A DNA stretch of 64,000 nucleotides, from NCBI GenBank assembly GCA_019054805.1, contig JAHQIY010000020.1:372001-436000 (forward strand), in the 5' to 3' direction. Shown here piece by piece: positions 1 to 11,613 of this stretch. Within the stretch, counting starts at the first letter, position 1; every line of letters begins with the position of its first letter. Made by a program: the position numbers and the translations under genes. Source of the DNA: Brachionus manjavacas. Its lineage: Eukaryota > Rotifera > Eurotatoria > Ploima > Brachionidae. The notes under the pieces are model-generated. The model was not told where the DNA came from. It searched no databases and worked only from the letters and a program-made list of their open reading frames with translations.

Positions 1-312
1 CAGTTTTAAATTTTTTTTGCTCAAAACTTTAAAATTTTCTTATTAATATTTAAATTTAAATTTTTATTAAATCCTTGGGTTATCATAAACCTTATTTTGC
101 TGTAGAAAAAAAGGTGCTTAACATTCAAACATTTAGAAAAAACTAATTTATAAACTCTAGCGCTATATTCGCTAAAAATGGATAAAAATAAATCTATTTA
201 GCTCATTAGCCTTTAGGAGTAAAAAAACAAGCATTATAAATTTAATATTAAAAATTTTACAAATCTTAAAAATTTTCTTCAATTGAATTTAAAAAAAATT
301 AAAAAAACTTAC

Positions 313-3007
313 TTGTAAACACTGTTTTGATATGGTGCTGAGATCATTTTTTGTCAGCTCTTCGGAGCGTTCTAAATTGGCCACAGAATTTTTTAAGTTC
401 TTGAAAATAAAATCTCTTTTAAAAAATATTCAAAAATTGAATTCAAAAGATGCTAATTTACCTGACAGTCATATTCCAGCTTTGAAACATAAGCACTTGT
501 CTGACGTTTTTCACTCTTAAGTTGATCAAGTTCGCTCTAGAACAATTTTAGAGTTTTTCGGGTGAAAACTAATTAATTTAAATTAATAAATTACTTGAAT
601 TTGGCACAGTTTTTGCTCTAGGTCGGCTGATCTGGCCTCTTCTGTCTTTAACTTTTGATCTAGGCGACTATTTTCGATCATTAGCTCTTGATTTTTGAGC
701 TCAATAGTTCGAACCGAATTCTGCGAGCCTGATATCTCTGTCTTTAGCGAGTAGTTCTCGTTTTTCAAGTCCTCATAAGTACTTTTGGTCTTATTGATCT
801 TAACGATTAAGAATATAAAAATTAAAAAAAATTATTTTCCAAAATACTTCGGTTCCTTGAGTGCTCAATTTGTGTTCCAATGTTTTGTTCAGATCTCTCA
901 GAATGGTGTATTCTTGGCCAATGTTTTCCAGTTGAATGGTCAAATTTTTTGACGCCTCTCTTAGATATTCGTTTTGTTGACTCAGGGTTTCCACCTCAAC
1001 GCGCGTCTTTTCCAAATTTTTCTCCAATTTCTTCACCTTATTCTTCCATAGTTTAATTGTTTCCTGGGCCTCTTGGCGCAACTCGTCGCGCTTCTTCTCA
1101 CTAATGCCCAATTCATCCTCATACAAACGCAGTTGGCTTATGTTCTGCGACTGTTCGTACACCAGCTCATTCATTTTTTGTATTGCCAAGTCCAAATCGC
1201 TGCGCAAACTGTTGTTCGATTTTTCCATCTCGGATAGTTTTTCTGTCAAAGTCTTGTTGTCATGCTTGTATTCTAATTCCTGCAGGTCCTTTTCTTTCAG
1301 ACTCTTTCGCAGACCTTGTATGGTCTCGTTGAGCTTTTCAATTTCGCTCTTGTACATGTTGATCACTGTAATGGTCTCGTTGGGTTCGGTGCTTTTCTGT
1401 GACGGCTTTTCCAGCTTTTCGCGCAAACTCTCCAGCTCTCGACTAATGGTTTGATGAATCTGAAGCGGTATTGCCTTCGAGTCGATTGGATTTTGTTGGC
1501 CAGACTCGAATTTTTCCAACTGTTCCTTTAATCTCAGCACTTGTTGATTAAGGCTATTTTTCGACTCTTCCAAGTCGGCTATTTTTTGTCTCGTCACTAC
1601 CAATTCATTCTGAGTCTAGTTTAAAAAAATTTAATTTAATATTAAAAAAATTTTTTTAAAATTTTATTTCTATTCAATAACAACAAAATGAATCCTCAGT
1701 TTTTTTTATTTACTCAAAAAAAATTTTGTTTGTTTAGGACTCGGTTGTTTTCTTTAATTAGTCTTGTTAAAATATTAAAATTTTGATTGTTTACCTTTTG
1801 TTTTTCGTAGTCAGTCTCGGCATAGTTGGTCCGTGGAGTTTTGTGCATGTCGTCTTTGACCAAATTAGCTGTGGTCTTTTTAAAATCTTCAATCACCGAT
1901 TTAAGCTCGTCATTGACTGATTTTTGTTCGTATCTCTTTTTTATCTTACTATAAACCTTTTCAATCCGGTTTTCAAGTCTGTTCTCGAACTTTAAATATT
2001 TTTTTAAATTAATTAAAATTTTTTAATTATTCGCCTCATTTACATTTCAAGGTTAACTCTGTGAGGTAAAAAATTAGAAAAATTATCTTAAATTTTTTGA
2101 AAAATATTCTAAAATTTACTTAATTTATTAGTTTATTATTAAATTTTAAATAAATTTTTTGCACGAAAAAATTTTAAAATAATAACAATTCTTGCCAAAA
2201 ATCAAATGTAAATTTAGATAGAAAATAATTTGAGTTTTAGCTTTTTGAAAAATATTTTTAACAGTCAATTTTCTGACGAAATTATATTTTAATTTTATAA
2301 GACCAAGCCTAATTTTAGAATAAAATAAAAAAAATATTTTACCGATGTTTCTGAACTATCCGAGCTAACTTTTTTGGTCCGGCAATTTTTTTTTGAGCAA
2401 AGGGTGTCACATTTGCAGCGCAGGTCTTCGTTATTGAGCTGATCTGCCATTTTTTCCTGTTCAAAAGATATGTCTCGGACTTTTCTGTGTAGGTCGTGTA
2501 GAGACTCGTCCAAAGAGCACCTCATCGATTTGGAGCGCTTATTATACTGCTTAATTCTAGATCTAGATTCATAAAAGTCATCATCATCACTCTAAAATTA
2601 GGGATCTAGACTTTATGCTCTTGAGCGCCAAAAATATCAAAACTTACTAAGCTGGAGCGGGCATCGTATTCTTTATGGTAGTCCTTGGACTGCTTTTTGC
2701 CTCGGCGAAGACATGAACGCCGTTTAAATTGGTGCAGGTCATCATCCATTCCATTCAACTCGCGGTTTGTGTCCTTTAATAAATAAAAAAATGAAAGAAT
2801 ACTCAAAAATACATCTTAAATTGTCACATGACATTAGTGATAATGAAATTTATTTATAAAAAAATTTATCTTCTTTTTTGGAAAATTTTTTTCAAACAGA
2901 TAAAATTGGTCACTTACAGAAAGCATTTCGTTCAAATCAATCAGCCGTGCCGAGTAATACTGGTAATCTTCATTGTATGCATCGAATTTCGGAGTTTTAC
3001 GGCTCAT
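313..3007 (-). CDS. CEP128: CEP128-like centriolar coiled-coil protein (3' end beyond window)
   Basis: Eight in-phase exons can be read: 3007-2918, 2773-2648, 2591-2343, 1989-1795, 1615-848, 798-595, 536-462 and 399-313. They give about 598 residues starting MSRKTPKFDAYNEDY. The last donor (gtaagt) is intact and no stop is seen, so the gene continues left of the window. The N-terminal third is charged, with a Cys/Lys patch (CKCDTLCSKKNC). The rest is almost pure coiled coil. The segment EAQETIKLWKNKVKKLEK resembles, from memory, the vertebrate CEP128 stretch rich in AQESIRQWK, and the N-terminal pattern of a short helix ending in DDLHQFKR also fits. CEP128 is a subdistal-appendage protein of the mother centriole that takes part in ciliary signalling. 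Coiled coils are easily over-matched, so another centrosomal coiled-coil protein remains possible. Introns are 50-350 bp. Confidence 0.62.
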
Positions 3008-3339
3008 TATCAAATTTTCAAATTTTCGGATTAGTCAAAAAAATAATAATTTTTTTTAGAAAAGCAAGGGCCACTATTAGAAAAATAGAAAAAAGCTAAC
3101 CTTATTTTAATGCTCTATCACCATGGATACTCTTTTTTTTATAGAATATTTTTTTATCGAAATTGAGTTTTTTTTATTTAATTCTAGTGAAATATGTCCA
3201 TTTCGTAAGAGAGGCGAAAATTTATCATTAAATAAATTAGTTTTTTTATTTCAAGATAAATATTAAATTTTTTGTTAAAAAGGCTTCAATTATACAATTA
3301 AAAAAAAAGGTCTCTTGAATTTAATTGTGCCCATAAAGA

Positions 3340-3721
3340 TTAATTGAATAAAAGATTGGAGCGTGAAGTGGAATAAGCAATTAGCTGGGGCTTGGTGTTT
3401 CCGTAGACCGGTATGCTGAACCTGGGGTCTTGAAAGGTGCGAGTATGGTTATGGTAAACGCCGGCGCCCGCATGAACATAGCTCTTTTGCGGATTGAATA
3501 ATGTTGTTGTTTTGTCGCTGAGTGGCTTTGGTTCTTTGAAGCTAAAATCCATGTGTTGAGTGCGCTGCAGAATTCCTTCGAACGCTTTTGCCGGCTTCAA
3601 GGCGTAACTATTCTGAAACTCTTTACGAGCTTGGAAAGATTTTTTAAGAGATGCATTTTATACACCGCAAATAGCATTTACCTTCGTTGTGGAACATTAC
3701 AGCGTCGTCTAAATTTGGCAT
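3340..3721 (-). CDS. Small conserved-looking protein, 109 aa, function unknown
   Basis: Two exons: 3721-3682 (13 codons plus one base, donor gtaaat) and 3629-3340 (acceptor tttccaag), with an intron of 52 bp. The product begins MPNLDDAVMFHNEARKEF and ends SNLLFN before a TAA. It is polar and rich in aromatic residues, His and Pro, with no signal peptide, membrane segment or repeats. Motifs such as HAGAGVYHNHTRTF and the loop-like Pro/Tyr composition recall small microtubule-inner or ciliary proteins, but I do not recognise the family. It lies 333 bp upstream of the CEP128-like start on the same strand, so the two could share a promoter region. A function in cilia would be guilt by association only. 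Confidence 0.6.
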
Positions 3722-3883
3722 TTTTGATTTTGAAATAAAAAATATTTCTGAGAATTTATTTTAAAAAGAAATTTTGCCATGGAAATTATTTAGTTATAAA
3801 ATAATTTTTTTTAATAAAAAGTCAAATTTTATTGATTACTTAATTTATTGTTATTAATTTCAAACAAAAAAGAAAAGACAGTC

Positions 3884-4203
3884 AAGTCAAGAAAATTTCA
3901 AAATCTATCCAGTGGTAACTTGGGTTTTCCAAAATTCGAAAAATTCATTCCAAAAAACCTATTTGAAAGCTGTCAAAAAATGGATTTTTGGCACTTTTTA
4001 GACGATGCAAAATTTTCTTGTTTTTCACTTTTTGCCTCCTGTAAAAAGTATTAATTAATCACTCTGGTAGCTAAAAAATTGACCATTTTGTAGCCACATG
4101 AAGACTGTGTCATTGACTTTTCGAATCTTTTAGCTTTTTTTGGCCTTTAAAAGGCAAAGTCAAGAAAATTTCAAGATCTATCCAGTGGTAACTTCGGTTT
4201 TTT
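3884..4203 (+). repeat. Dispersed direct repeat, two ~45-bp copies
   Basis: The 45-bp stretch at 3884-3928 (aagtcaagaaaatttc...ctatccagtggtaactt) recurs at 4156-4203 with only a few differences. The copies lie about 270 bp apart with unrelated AT-rich DNA between them. An open frame over the first copy at 3848-4054 shows no protein-like character. Most likely a short interspersed repeat or the ends of a small decayed element. Confidence 0.6.
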
Positions 4204-7200
4204 GTCATTCTTGGTTTCATTTGATATAAATTATTTTAAATTTAAAAGATTTAACTTTTCAATTTGGATTTATTTTCAAAATCTAATTTAGTTTATTAAG
4301 AGCATTATTTATTTTTACAGATATGTGCTGATTTTGGCTATTGTCAGATAGACCGATCGTGGTGATCCATTAACTAATAGTTGGCATTAAAATTGAACTA
4401 ATAAAATTTTATGATGTTAGTTAATTTTTTTATGCTTGTGTGTTAAATCGGCCCATTTCAAAATCATTTGTTTAATGATCTATTTTCTCTTTAAAGTTTA
4501 ATTTTTGCCAAAATTAAGTCAAAACTCTTATCTCAACTAAATTGTTTCCAAGCGATATAAATGGACCCTAATTAGTTAGAGTACAAGTTTAGCTTGAAAA
4601 GAAATCATACAAATATTTGAAATAAATTTAATTGAATTAAATTTGAAATTTGAAACAAATTAAGAACATTTGAAACTAAATAGTCAAAATAAATGAAGTC
4701 ATGTTTGTCTTCTATTCAAGTACTTTTAGGTAAAAAATTTCTTTAAAAAAATAGAATTTCCCTCAAAAAACAAAAGCAAGTGTGAATATTTTTGTTATTT
4801 TTATTTATGAATGAATAGCGTATGTATTTTGATAACATTTTTGGTAATCATTTAAAATGAATTTTTCTAGCATATGTTAGTGTTGAGTACTATTTTGAAC
4901 TGATTGTTTACCCTATGGTTTATTCGAAATTTAACGCTTCGGCGAATACCTCCCGCAGCATTTTTCTTGCAAGAGTACTACTTCTTACTGTTTATTCACA
5001 TACTTCAGTTCGATTTTTAATTATTCCCCAATTTAAATGAAAGAAACAGACCAAATAAATCTTGAAAAAAAACATCTTTTGAAATTACTCCAATAAAAGG
5101 GAATTCAATAAAAATATTTTTTCTCAAAATTAAAAATTAAAAACATTTATTTATTTTTAAGCTAAAACATTGTTTCTAAAAAAATTAATTTTCATACATT
5201 AAACTTGTGAATCATGCTGGTCTGTATTTTAACTTCGAAAAAAAATGATCACAGAAAAAATAATTCTCTTAAGAATTTTGACACAATAATTAATGAATCT
5301 GAGCGTAAAATATTTTTCATTATTGTAGTTTTAATTATAGTTTTCTTTCGGTAATTTTTTTATGAATTTTAATTGCTATACTCTTTAGATTATCAAAAAA
5401 TGAACACAATGTCAAATAATTTTGAATAAATAAATACTCAATTACCAGTTTTTCAGATTATTAATATCTAGTTTTTATTATTCTGATAGATAATGAACTT
5501 AACTTATTTATTAATTTAAGAAATAGCCCGATAGTTTGGAACAGAATATAATATTTCCTTTTAGCCAAGTTTTTTAAGTTTTTATAATTCTTTTTGGATG
5601 ATCACGAGTCAGTCAGTTTTAAAATCAAATAGGAAATAAATAAATTATTCAATTAAAATCGGAACTTAAAAAATTAAAAAAGAAGGAAAGGCAAAGCTAA
5701 ATTATATAGTCATCGTTTCAGCTTACTTTATTTGAACAAAGAAAACTTATAAATATTTCTTATATCATAGAAAGCAATGAGTTTCTCGACGAAAGGCAAA
5801 GAAGCTTTGAAAATTTTTTGAACAAAGAAAAAAAGGAAATTGTTAAATGGATAAATTTTGCCTAAACAAAAAGTACCCGAAAAAAAACAAGAGGGAAATT
5901 GTAGAGTTATTTACAAAACCTTCTGAAGCCATTAATAATTGACAAAAATTACAAGTTTTTTAGCATTATTTTGGATTTTCAAAATACACAAAGATAAAAA
6001 ATTAAAAAATTCTATTAAAATCATTCTGACCCCACAACATTTTGGGATGAAACTACTCTCTTACTGAAGCAGGTAGTTTTAAAATAAATTTTTAACTCTT
6101 GTCTTTTTAGCAGTGTTTTTTTAACTGAATACTAATAAAAAATATTTAATGTCAAAGAGTTAGTTTGATTTATCACTTTTTATTTTGTTTCTAGTCTTAA
6201 TTAGCAAACTAAAATATAATATCTAAAAAATTAAATTTTCATAATTAAAATAAATTAAGATGTAAACTTCTAAAATAAAGATTTTACTTTTTATTTAAAA
6301 TAAAAAATATGCGTTCATGTTAGCTGACATTCTTGTATCACATGCTAAAATTGGTAAATTTTTTTCTTAAATATCTATGTTATATGTTTTAAAAGTAAAA
6401 ATAGTTAATAAATTAAAAAAAAAAAATTAATAAACCCAAGAGGTGTTTATTTAATTAAATAATAAATAAATAAGCCATTTCAATGAATTGAATAAAAGCA
6501 ATAACCATAAAAAAATATGATCTAAACTTTATTTTATTTCAAGATTTTTAATATGGCTTAGTCAATAAAATCCGAAGTAGATTGAAGAATTAAATTTTAA
6601 TTCAATATTGACAATTTTTAGAAATAAATTAATATTTATGTTTAAACAAAAAAGAGTAATAAATTAAAGGAATATAACTTTTATTTTTATTATCTTTTAG
6701 TCGTTGTTTTGCTTTAAAAGTCGATGCTTTGACATCAGCATGAACTAAGCAAAAACGGTGAAGTTGGGCTCAAATTTTTTTGGTGCAAGAAAAATTAATA
6801 AAATTTTTATTATAATTTTCTGGTAAAAATAAAAAAAGATTATGAATTTTTTTATAATTAATCAAATTTTAGTTTTTTTTTTGGCAAACAATTTTTAAAT
6901 GATTCAAGATTAAAATTTAAAATTTTTTTATATTTTTTAAATTTTAGATCTTTTTTTATTTTTGTTGAACCAATTTTTTTTAAAACGTAATAATTAAAAT
7001 GTATTAAAATCTTCACATAATTGTCTATCAAATTAAAAATATTAATTATTAAATTAATAAAACCTGACTAGGCATGGGGGAAAATAGCTTTTAGAAAGCA
7101 GATGCCAAGTATTTGAAAAGAATGAAATTATTTTAGTAAATAATTTTAACATTTGTGTTGGAACCAAAGCTGTTTTCTATTTCTTTTAAATGAAAATTTT

Positions 7201-10200
7201 AATTTATTCTATAGGAAAATTAAAGAGTTGAAAAATCGAGTTTTTAGATTTTTAATTTTCTTAACTAAAATCTTCACATAATGCGAAACGTAAAGAATTT
7301 TTTTCCAACTTATATTCCATGAAATTTTTCTGTCTGTTTAAACGTCTCTCTTGGATTCTTTCCTCAATTTTTTTATTTAATGTTATCCCCGGGTTCATAG
7401 GAAAAACCAAATCCTTCGATTAAATCCTCTTTTGTGAATAAAATAGTTGAAAAATTTTATACGTTATTAGTTATTTGAATTAACTCTTTTAGTTTTCTTA
7501 ACCTCTGTCACCAAAAAATGAGATTTAATTTAAGTCCTGGTTTACTTTAGTATCCAAAAATAGTTCTTTCGTTTAGCTTGTTTAAAATAGCAAAATTAAT
7601 CAAGTCAGCTCTTCCATCTTAATAAATCTATGGTGTTCAATCTCAATTTTTCTTTAAAGATTTAATTATTTTAAAAGATGAAAACTTTAAGAAATTTAAC
7701 TAATTGTTGTTTTTATGCATTTTTTTCAATTACTAGGCTAGAAAAAAGGACTATAATCCATTCTGAGCTGACTGGATTTTTTTTCTCTTAAAATATTTAA
7801 TTATTATTAATATTTCAAAAAGCTCAATGATAAATAGAGTTAAATTTTTGGCATGTATTAAATTCAGAATAAATTTTATTTTCTGCTTGCTTTCGAATAG
7901 GTTAAGTGCTATCCATGAATTAATTTAAATAATTAAAAATAAAAATATCAATTTCAAATAGGTCTTTTAATTTAAATTGTATTTTTTGCTGGACAGTTCA
8001 CTTGATGGAATTAAAAACAACTCACCAAAGCTCCTCTTATTTTTATTATAATCATTGATTAATTATGAAGTAAAGCTAATACTGATCAGAACAATTCCAA
8101 GCTCTTCTTATCAGCAAAGCGATTGAAAAATATAAAAATCAAATACATGAAAGTACAAAATTGATTAAAAATGGCAAAATTGAGCTCCAAAAATAAGTAA
8201 ATAATGACAGTTACTTATTAAGTAGTTAAGTTTAAGTTTTATTTGAATTTTCTAAAGGAAAGATTATTTTTGTATTGACATTTAATGACTGAGCAATTAT
8301 TTATTTGAATTTTTCATACAGAGTGTGAAACTAAGGGTTTAATTCTGATTTATTTTTTAGATAACAATTCAAATCTTTCATTAGTTCTTTTAGAAAAAAT
8401 TTTCAAAATTTTTCAAATGAAAATGAAAAAAATCAAGTGAGCTAATTTAATGAATATACTCAAATTTTTATATTTAAAAAGAATTTTAAGTATTTTGTGA
8501 ATTTAAATTATTTATTTTATTTTAATAATTGTTTTGGGAATACCCCGGACAGTTTCAGTCCCGTGTTGAATAGTTTTGTGATAATAAAATATAAATAAAC
8601 AAATTTTTGAACTTTTAAAATTCCATCGTGAAGAAGAATAGTGCATTTTCATACAAATCTTGCAAAAATTACAAAAATAAAATTCTTTTTCATCAATTAA
8701 ATTTGAAAAGATTGAGTTAACTTTGATGACAAAAGAACATGAAATATACTTTACTAAATTATGACAGTAAATATGAATGATCTAATAAAATATAAACACT
8801 TTTAATAATCTTGAATTTGGTGCTTTTAATTGTAAAACAACAATTTAAATGACTTAGGCTGGTTTAAATTGTAACTGTAAATCACTACAATTTGACAACA
8901 AAATAATCAACCTTTTTGAAATTTTTCTTTTATCTTTTTGTAAACTGGTTTGATGAAACATTTTGTTTTCTTTTTAACACCTAAATAAAAATAAACAAAT
9001 CCAAATAAAAAACTTTTTTAAGATATTTGTCAAAATTGTCTTTTTTATTTATTTATTTAATTAAAGTTTAAGTCCCATGGACAAATTGAAATAATAAAAT
9101 GGACAGTTAAATAATCTTTTAAAAATTATGGTTAGATAATTAAAAATAAAATTGTCATAAATAAATAGCCATATCAATCATGATTTTTTATAAAACTTAT
9201 GTCTGATTGGAAAATTTAGTTAACGCTTTATCATCTTACACACATTTTCATTTACTTAAGCCGGATCCAGTATAGTTTATTTTTGGAAATTCAAAAAAAT
9301 GCAAAGCAGATGTATCGGAAGAAATTCATTTTTTGGAAACAAAAACTGACTATAGACGGATTTCCATTGTTCTCTTGATTTTTTTAAGCTTGAGAGGACT
9401 AAGTGATCATTGAGGACTAAATAATTTTTAGAAAAATTATTTTCAGAAAAGAGTATAAAAAATTGTTTAATTTAATTCTTAATAAATTCGCCACAAATGG
9501 TACAGACCAGCAGACTTGAGTTCTTGTTTAGCTTCTTCAGTGGCTTCGATCAGTGCATTAATTTTGATTTGAATTTAAATTTTTTTTCAAAAAATAATGG
9601 CTGTCTAAAGTGGGATTTTATTCATCTTTTTTTAATTCAGCGTAAATTTATAATAAACTCAACATTTTAAATGGCTACATATTACATAATAAATAAATAA
9701 TTTGACAGCACTGAATGGAAAGACTTTATAAAATAAATAAATAAAAATATAAAGTAGATTTAAAGAAGGAAGTGAAGTTTAAACATCATCTAAAAAAAAT
9801 TCGAATATTTGAAATAGTGAATTGAATTTTGTATTGCAGTTGACAACTGTGAGTTGAGCGTGATATGACGCGAGACTTTGGATAAGTTGTTGATGTTTTG
9901 CCCTTTTGACAAGAAATTGGTACACAGGCTTTTTTGGTCTGGTTTTCTAATAATTTTAGGTTTAGGAATTTGTGGAAAGCAATAATTTTGGTTTTAAAAT
10001 AGAAAAAATTTGATGCACTTTTAAGTCATTTAATGACTTAACACAAAACTAAGATTTTTTTTTAGTTTTAAAATTTAACATAAAAGTTAAGCCTTTATTC
10101 TGAAATTTTCAATTTTATATATGTCAAAAAATTAAAAGATAAAATATTTAAATGATGACTAGTTCAAATCTTCTTACCAAGGCTGCCTCATTCTCTAAGT

Positions 10201-10298
10201 ATTTTTTGCATTTGAATTTATTTTTAATTTTTTTCTAACAATTTTTACAAAAGCAAATGATAAAAAATTAAAAAACAAATGAAAGTCTAGGAAATCAT
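4204..10298. other. Gene desert, about 6.1 kb
   Basis: Very AT-rich sequence full of A/T runs with no open frame over 60 codons and no gene that I can support. Two small GC-richer islands exist. One is at 8535-8575 (a gggaataccccgg core), which looks like a repeat tail. The other is at 9485-9550, whose minus strand reads as a 28-codon fragment ending in a stop but lacks a usable acceptor. A longer intron of a neighbouring gene cannot be excluded. Confidence 0.5.
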
Positions 10299-10609
10299 TG
10301 TTGATTTTTAATCCAAAATGTTTTTAATTCTACATCAAGATCATAATCCATACTGACATCAATTTCTCGTTTAAACTTTGTTTGTTCATTTTTTTCGGCC
10401 TTATCATTTAACAAAAATTTCTTTAAAGCTAAGTCATTCTAAATGACTTAAAACAAAAATGACAAAAAAATACATATTAAGTCAAGTAAAATGACTTAAC
10501 TTGAACGCATAGTCGAATTGCGAACAATGAGTTTTTTAGCCTTAGACCTTTGATTCTGCGAATTAGATTGATGTTGATCGACACCTTGGTGTTGATATTT
10601 TCGAAGTTT
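10299..10609 (-). CDS. Candidate pair of coding exons, unknown protein
   Basis: On the minus strand, 10609-10501 ends at a good donor (CAA|gttaag). The next exon starts at 10438 after tcatttag. Phase 0 holds across the junction and joins ...AIRLCVQ to NDLALKKFLLNDKAEKNEQ and on to MDYDLDVELK. The second exon is Lys/Glu-rich and codon-like, unlike the surrounding DNA. It either stops at a TGA near 10299 or leaves at a weak donor near 10334. Further exons were not found with confidence. I do not recognise the protein; it could equally be a decayed gene. Confidence 0.3.
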
Positions 10610-10667
10610 CTTGAAGCACAGTTTAGAATCGAAAAAGGTTTGGAGCAGAGTTGGTCAAAAGTCAAAG

Positions 10668-10860
10668 TCAAGTCAGGTCTTAATTGTCCCTTTTATATCC
10701 TAGTGGATAATGGGGAGGCGCTCAACTCCTTTTCATTTACGATGAAATGCAGAGATATTTTAAAGATTTTTTCACCCTCAGTGGGTTTTGAACCCTCGAT
10801 CCTCTGCTTGCATGACTAGCACGCTAATCATTCGGCTATACGGGCTCAAGTCAGGTCTTA
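10668..10860 (-). mobile_element. tRNA-derived SINE with 15-bp target-site duplication
   Basis: A perfect 15-bp direct repeat (tcaagtcaggtctta) lies at 10668-10682 and 10846-10860. Between the copies, on the minus strand, 10845-10773 is a degenerate tRNA head starting GCCCGTATAGCCG. It has an A-box-like part, a CAT anticodon loop between partly paired arms, and a B box GGGTTCAAAACCC. A 90-bp unrelated tail to 10683 follows. The acceptor stem no longer pairs fully, so this is not a working tRNA gene. Perfect duplication plus tRNA head plus tail is the classic structure of a SINE mobilised by LINE machinery. The perfect duplication suggests a fairly recent insertion. Confidence 0.85.
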
Positions 10861-11613
10861 CCCCGTTCTTATTTTTGATGTGTAATTTAAAAAGAAAAAA
10901 ACACAGAATTTTTGTTACGATTTTATTTTTTTTTTGAACGTAAATTTTAATAATTGCTAATTAAATTAAATAATAAAAAAATTAACACTAAAAAAAACAA
11001 GATTAACATTTAAAAAGTAAGAAGAAAAATTTGGAAACAAAAAGAGAGATCAGTAGTTGGATATATGTAAAGTTGGCTGGATCGTGGCGTGGCTAGGTCA
11101 CCATATCGAACAATAACAAATAAAAATACTGAATTTATTGGAACTTGGTTAAAATTGCAGACAAGAGATGACACCAATTAGCAAGAAGAACAAAAAAAAA
11201 GAAAAGAAAAAGAGCAAGACAGCATGTCAACAGAGCAAGTTGATGTAAGTGAGTGGTGCGTCCAACAAAGAAGATTAAGATTAATTAAGTACCAACAAAT
11301 CACCAGAATAGGAAACAACAAAAAAAGGGAAAATAAGAAGAATTATGTACATTTAGTGTATGTAAATGTGAGAACATGGGCTCGAGACTTGGTCTGATGA
11401 TCGCCTCGTCTCATTTAAATTGTCACCGAAAAAAAATCCCCCAACAAAAAAATCCTCAAATATTGGTCTATAGAATAATAAAAACATTTAGAAAAAAAAA
11501 TTAGAAAAAAAAAAAGAAAAAGACAAGATAAAAATTAACTAATTTTGATTGTAATTTAATTCTATTTGATGTGTGTGTGTGTGTGTGAGTTGATTAGCAT
11601 GTGAGTTAATTAT
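10861..11613 (-). other. 3' flank / likely 3' UTR of the bZIP gene
   Basis: Sequence downstream of the bZIP stop with no open frame. It includes a short GT microsatellite at about 11571-11589 and several A-rich tracts. It is more complex than the desert to its left and probably contains the 3' UTR. The exact poly(A) site was not resolved. Confidence 0.45.

Noticed and set aside
1104-1454. 116-codon plus-strand frame
   Set aside because: It lies antisense to the coiled-coil exon of the CEP128-like gene and reflects its codon bias.
9482-9546. A 28-codon protein-like end (ATEEAKQELKSAGLYHLWR) on the minus strand
   Set aside because: No acceptor or start precedes it and nothing links it to another exon. 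It may be a remnant.
10773-10845. A tRNA-Met gene (CAT anticodon) on the minus strand
   Set aside because: The acceptor and T stems have mismatches, and the unit is flanked by a perfect 15-bp duplication together with a 90-bp tail, so it is a SINE head.
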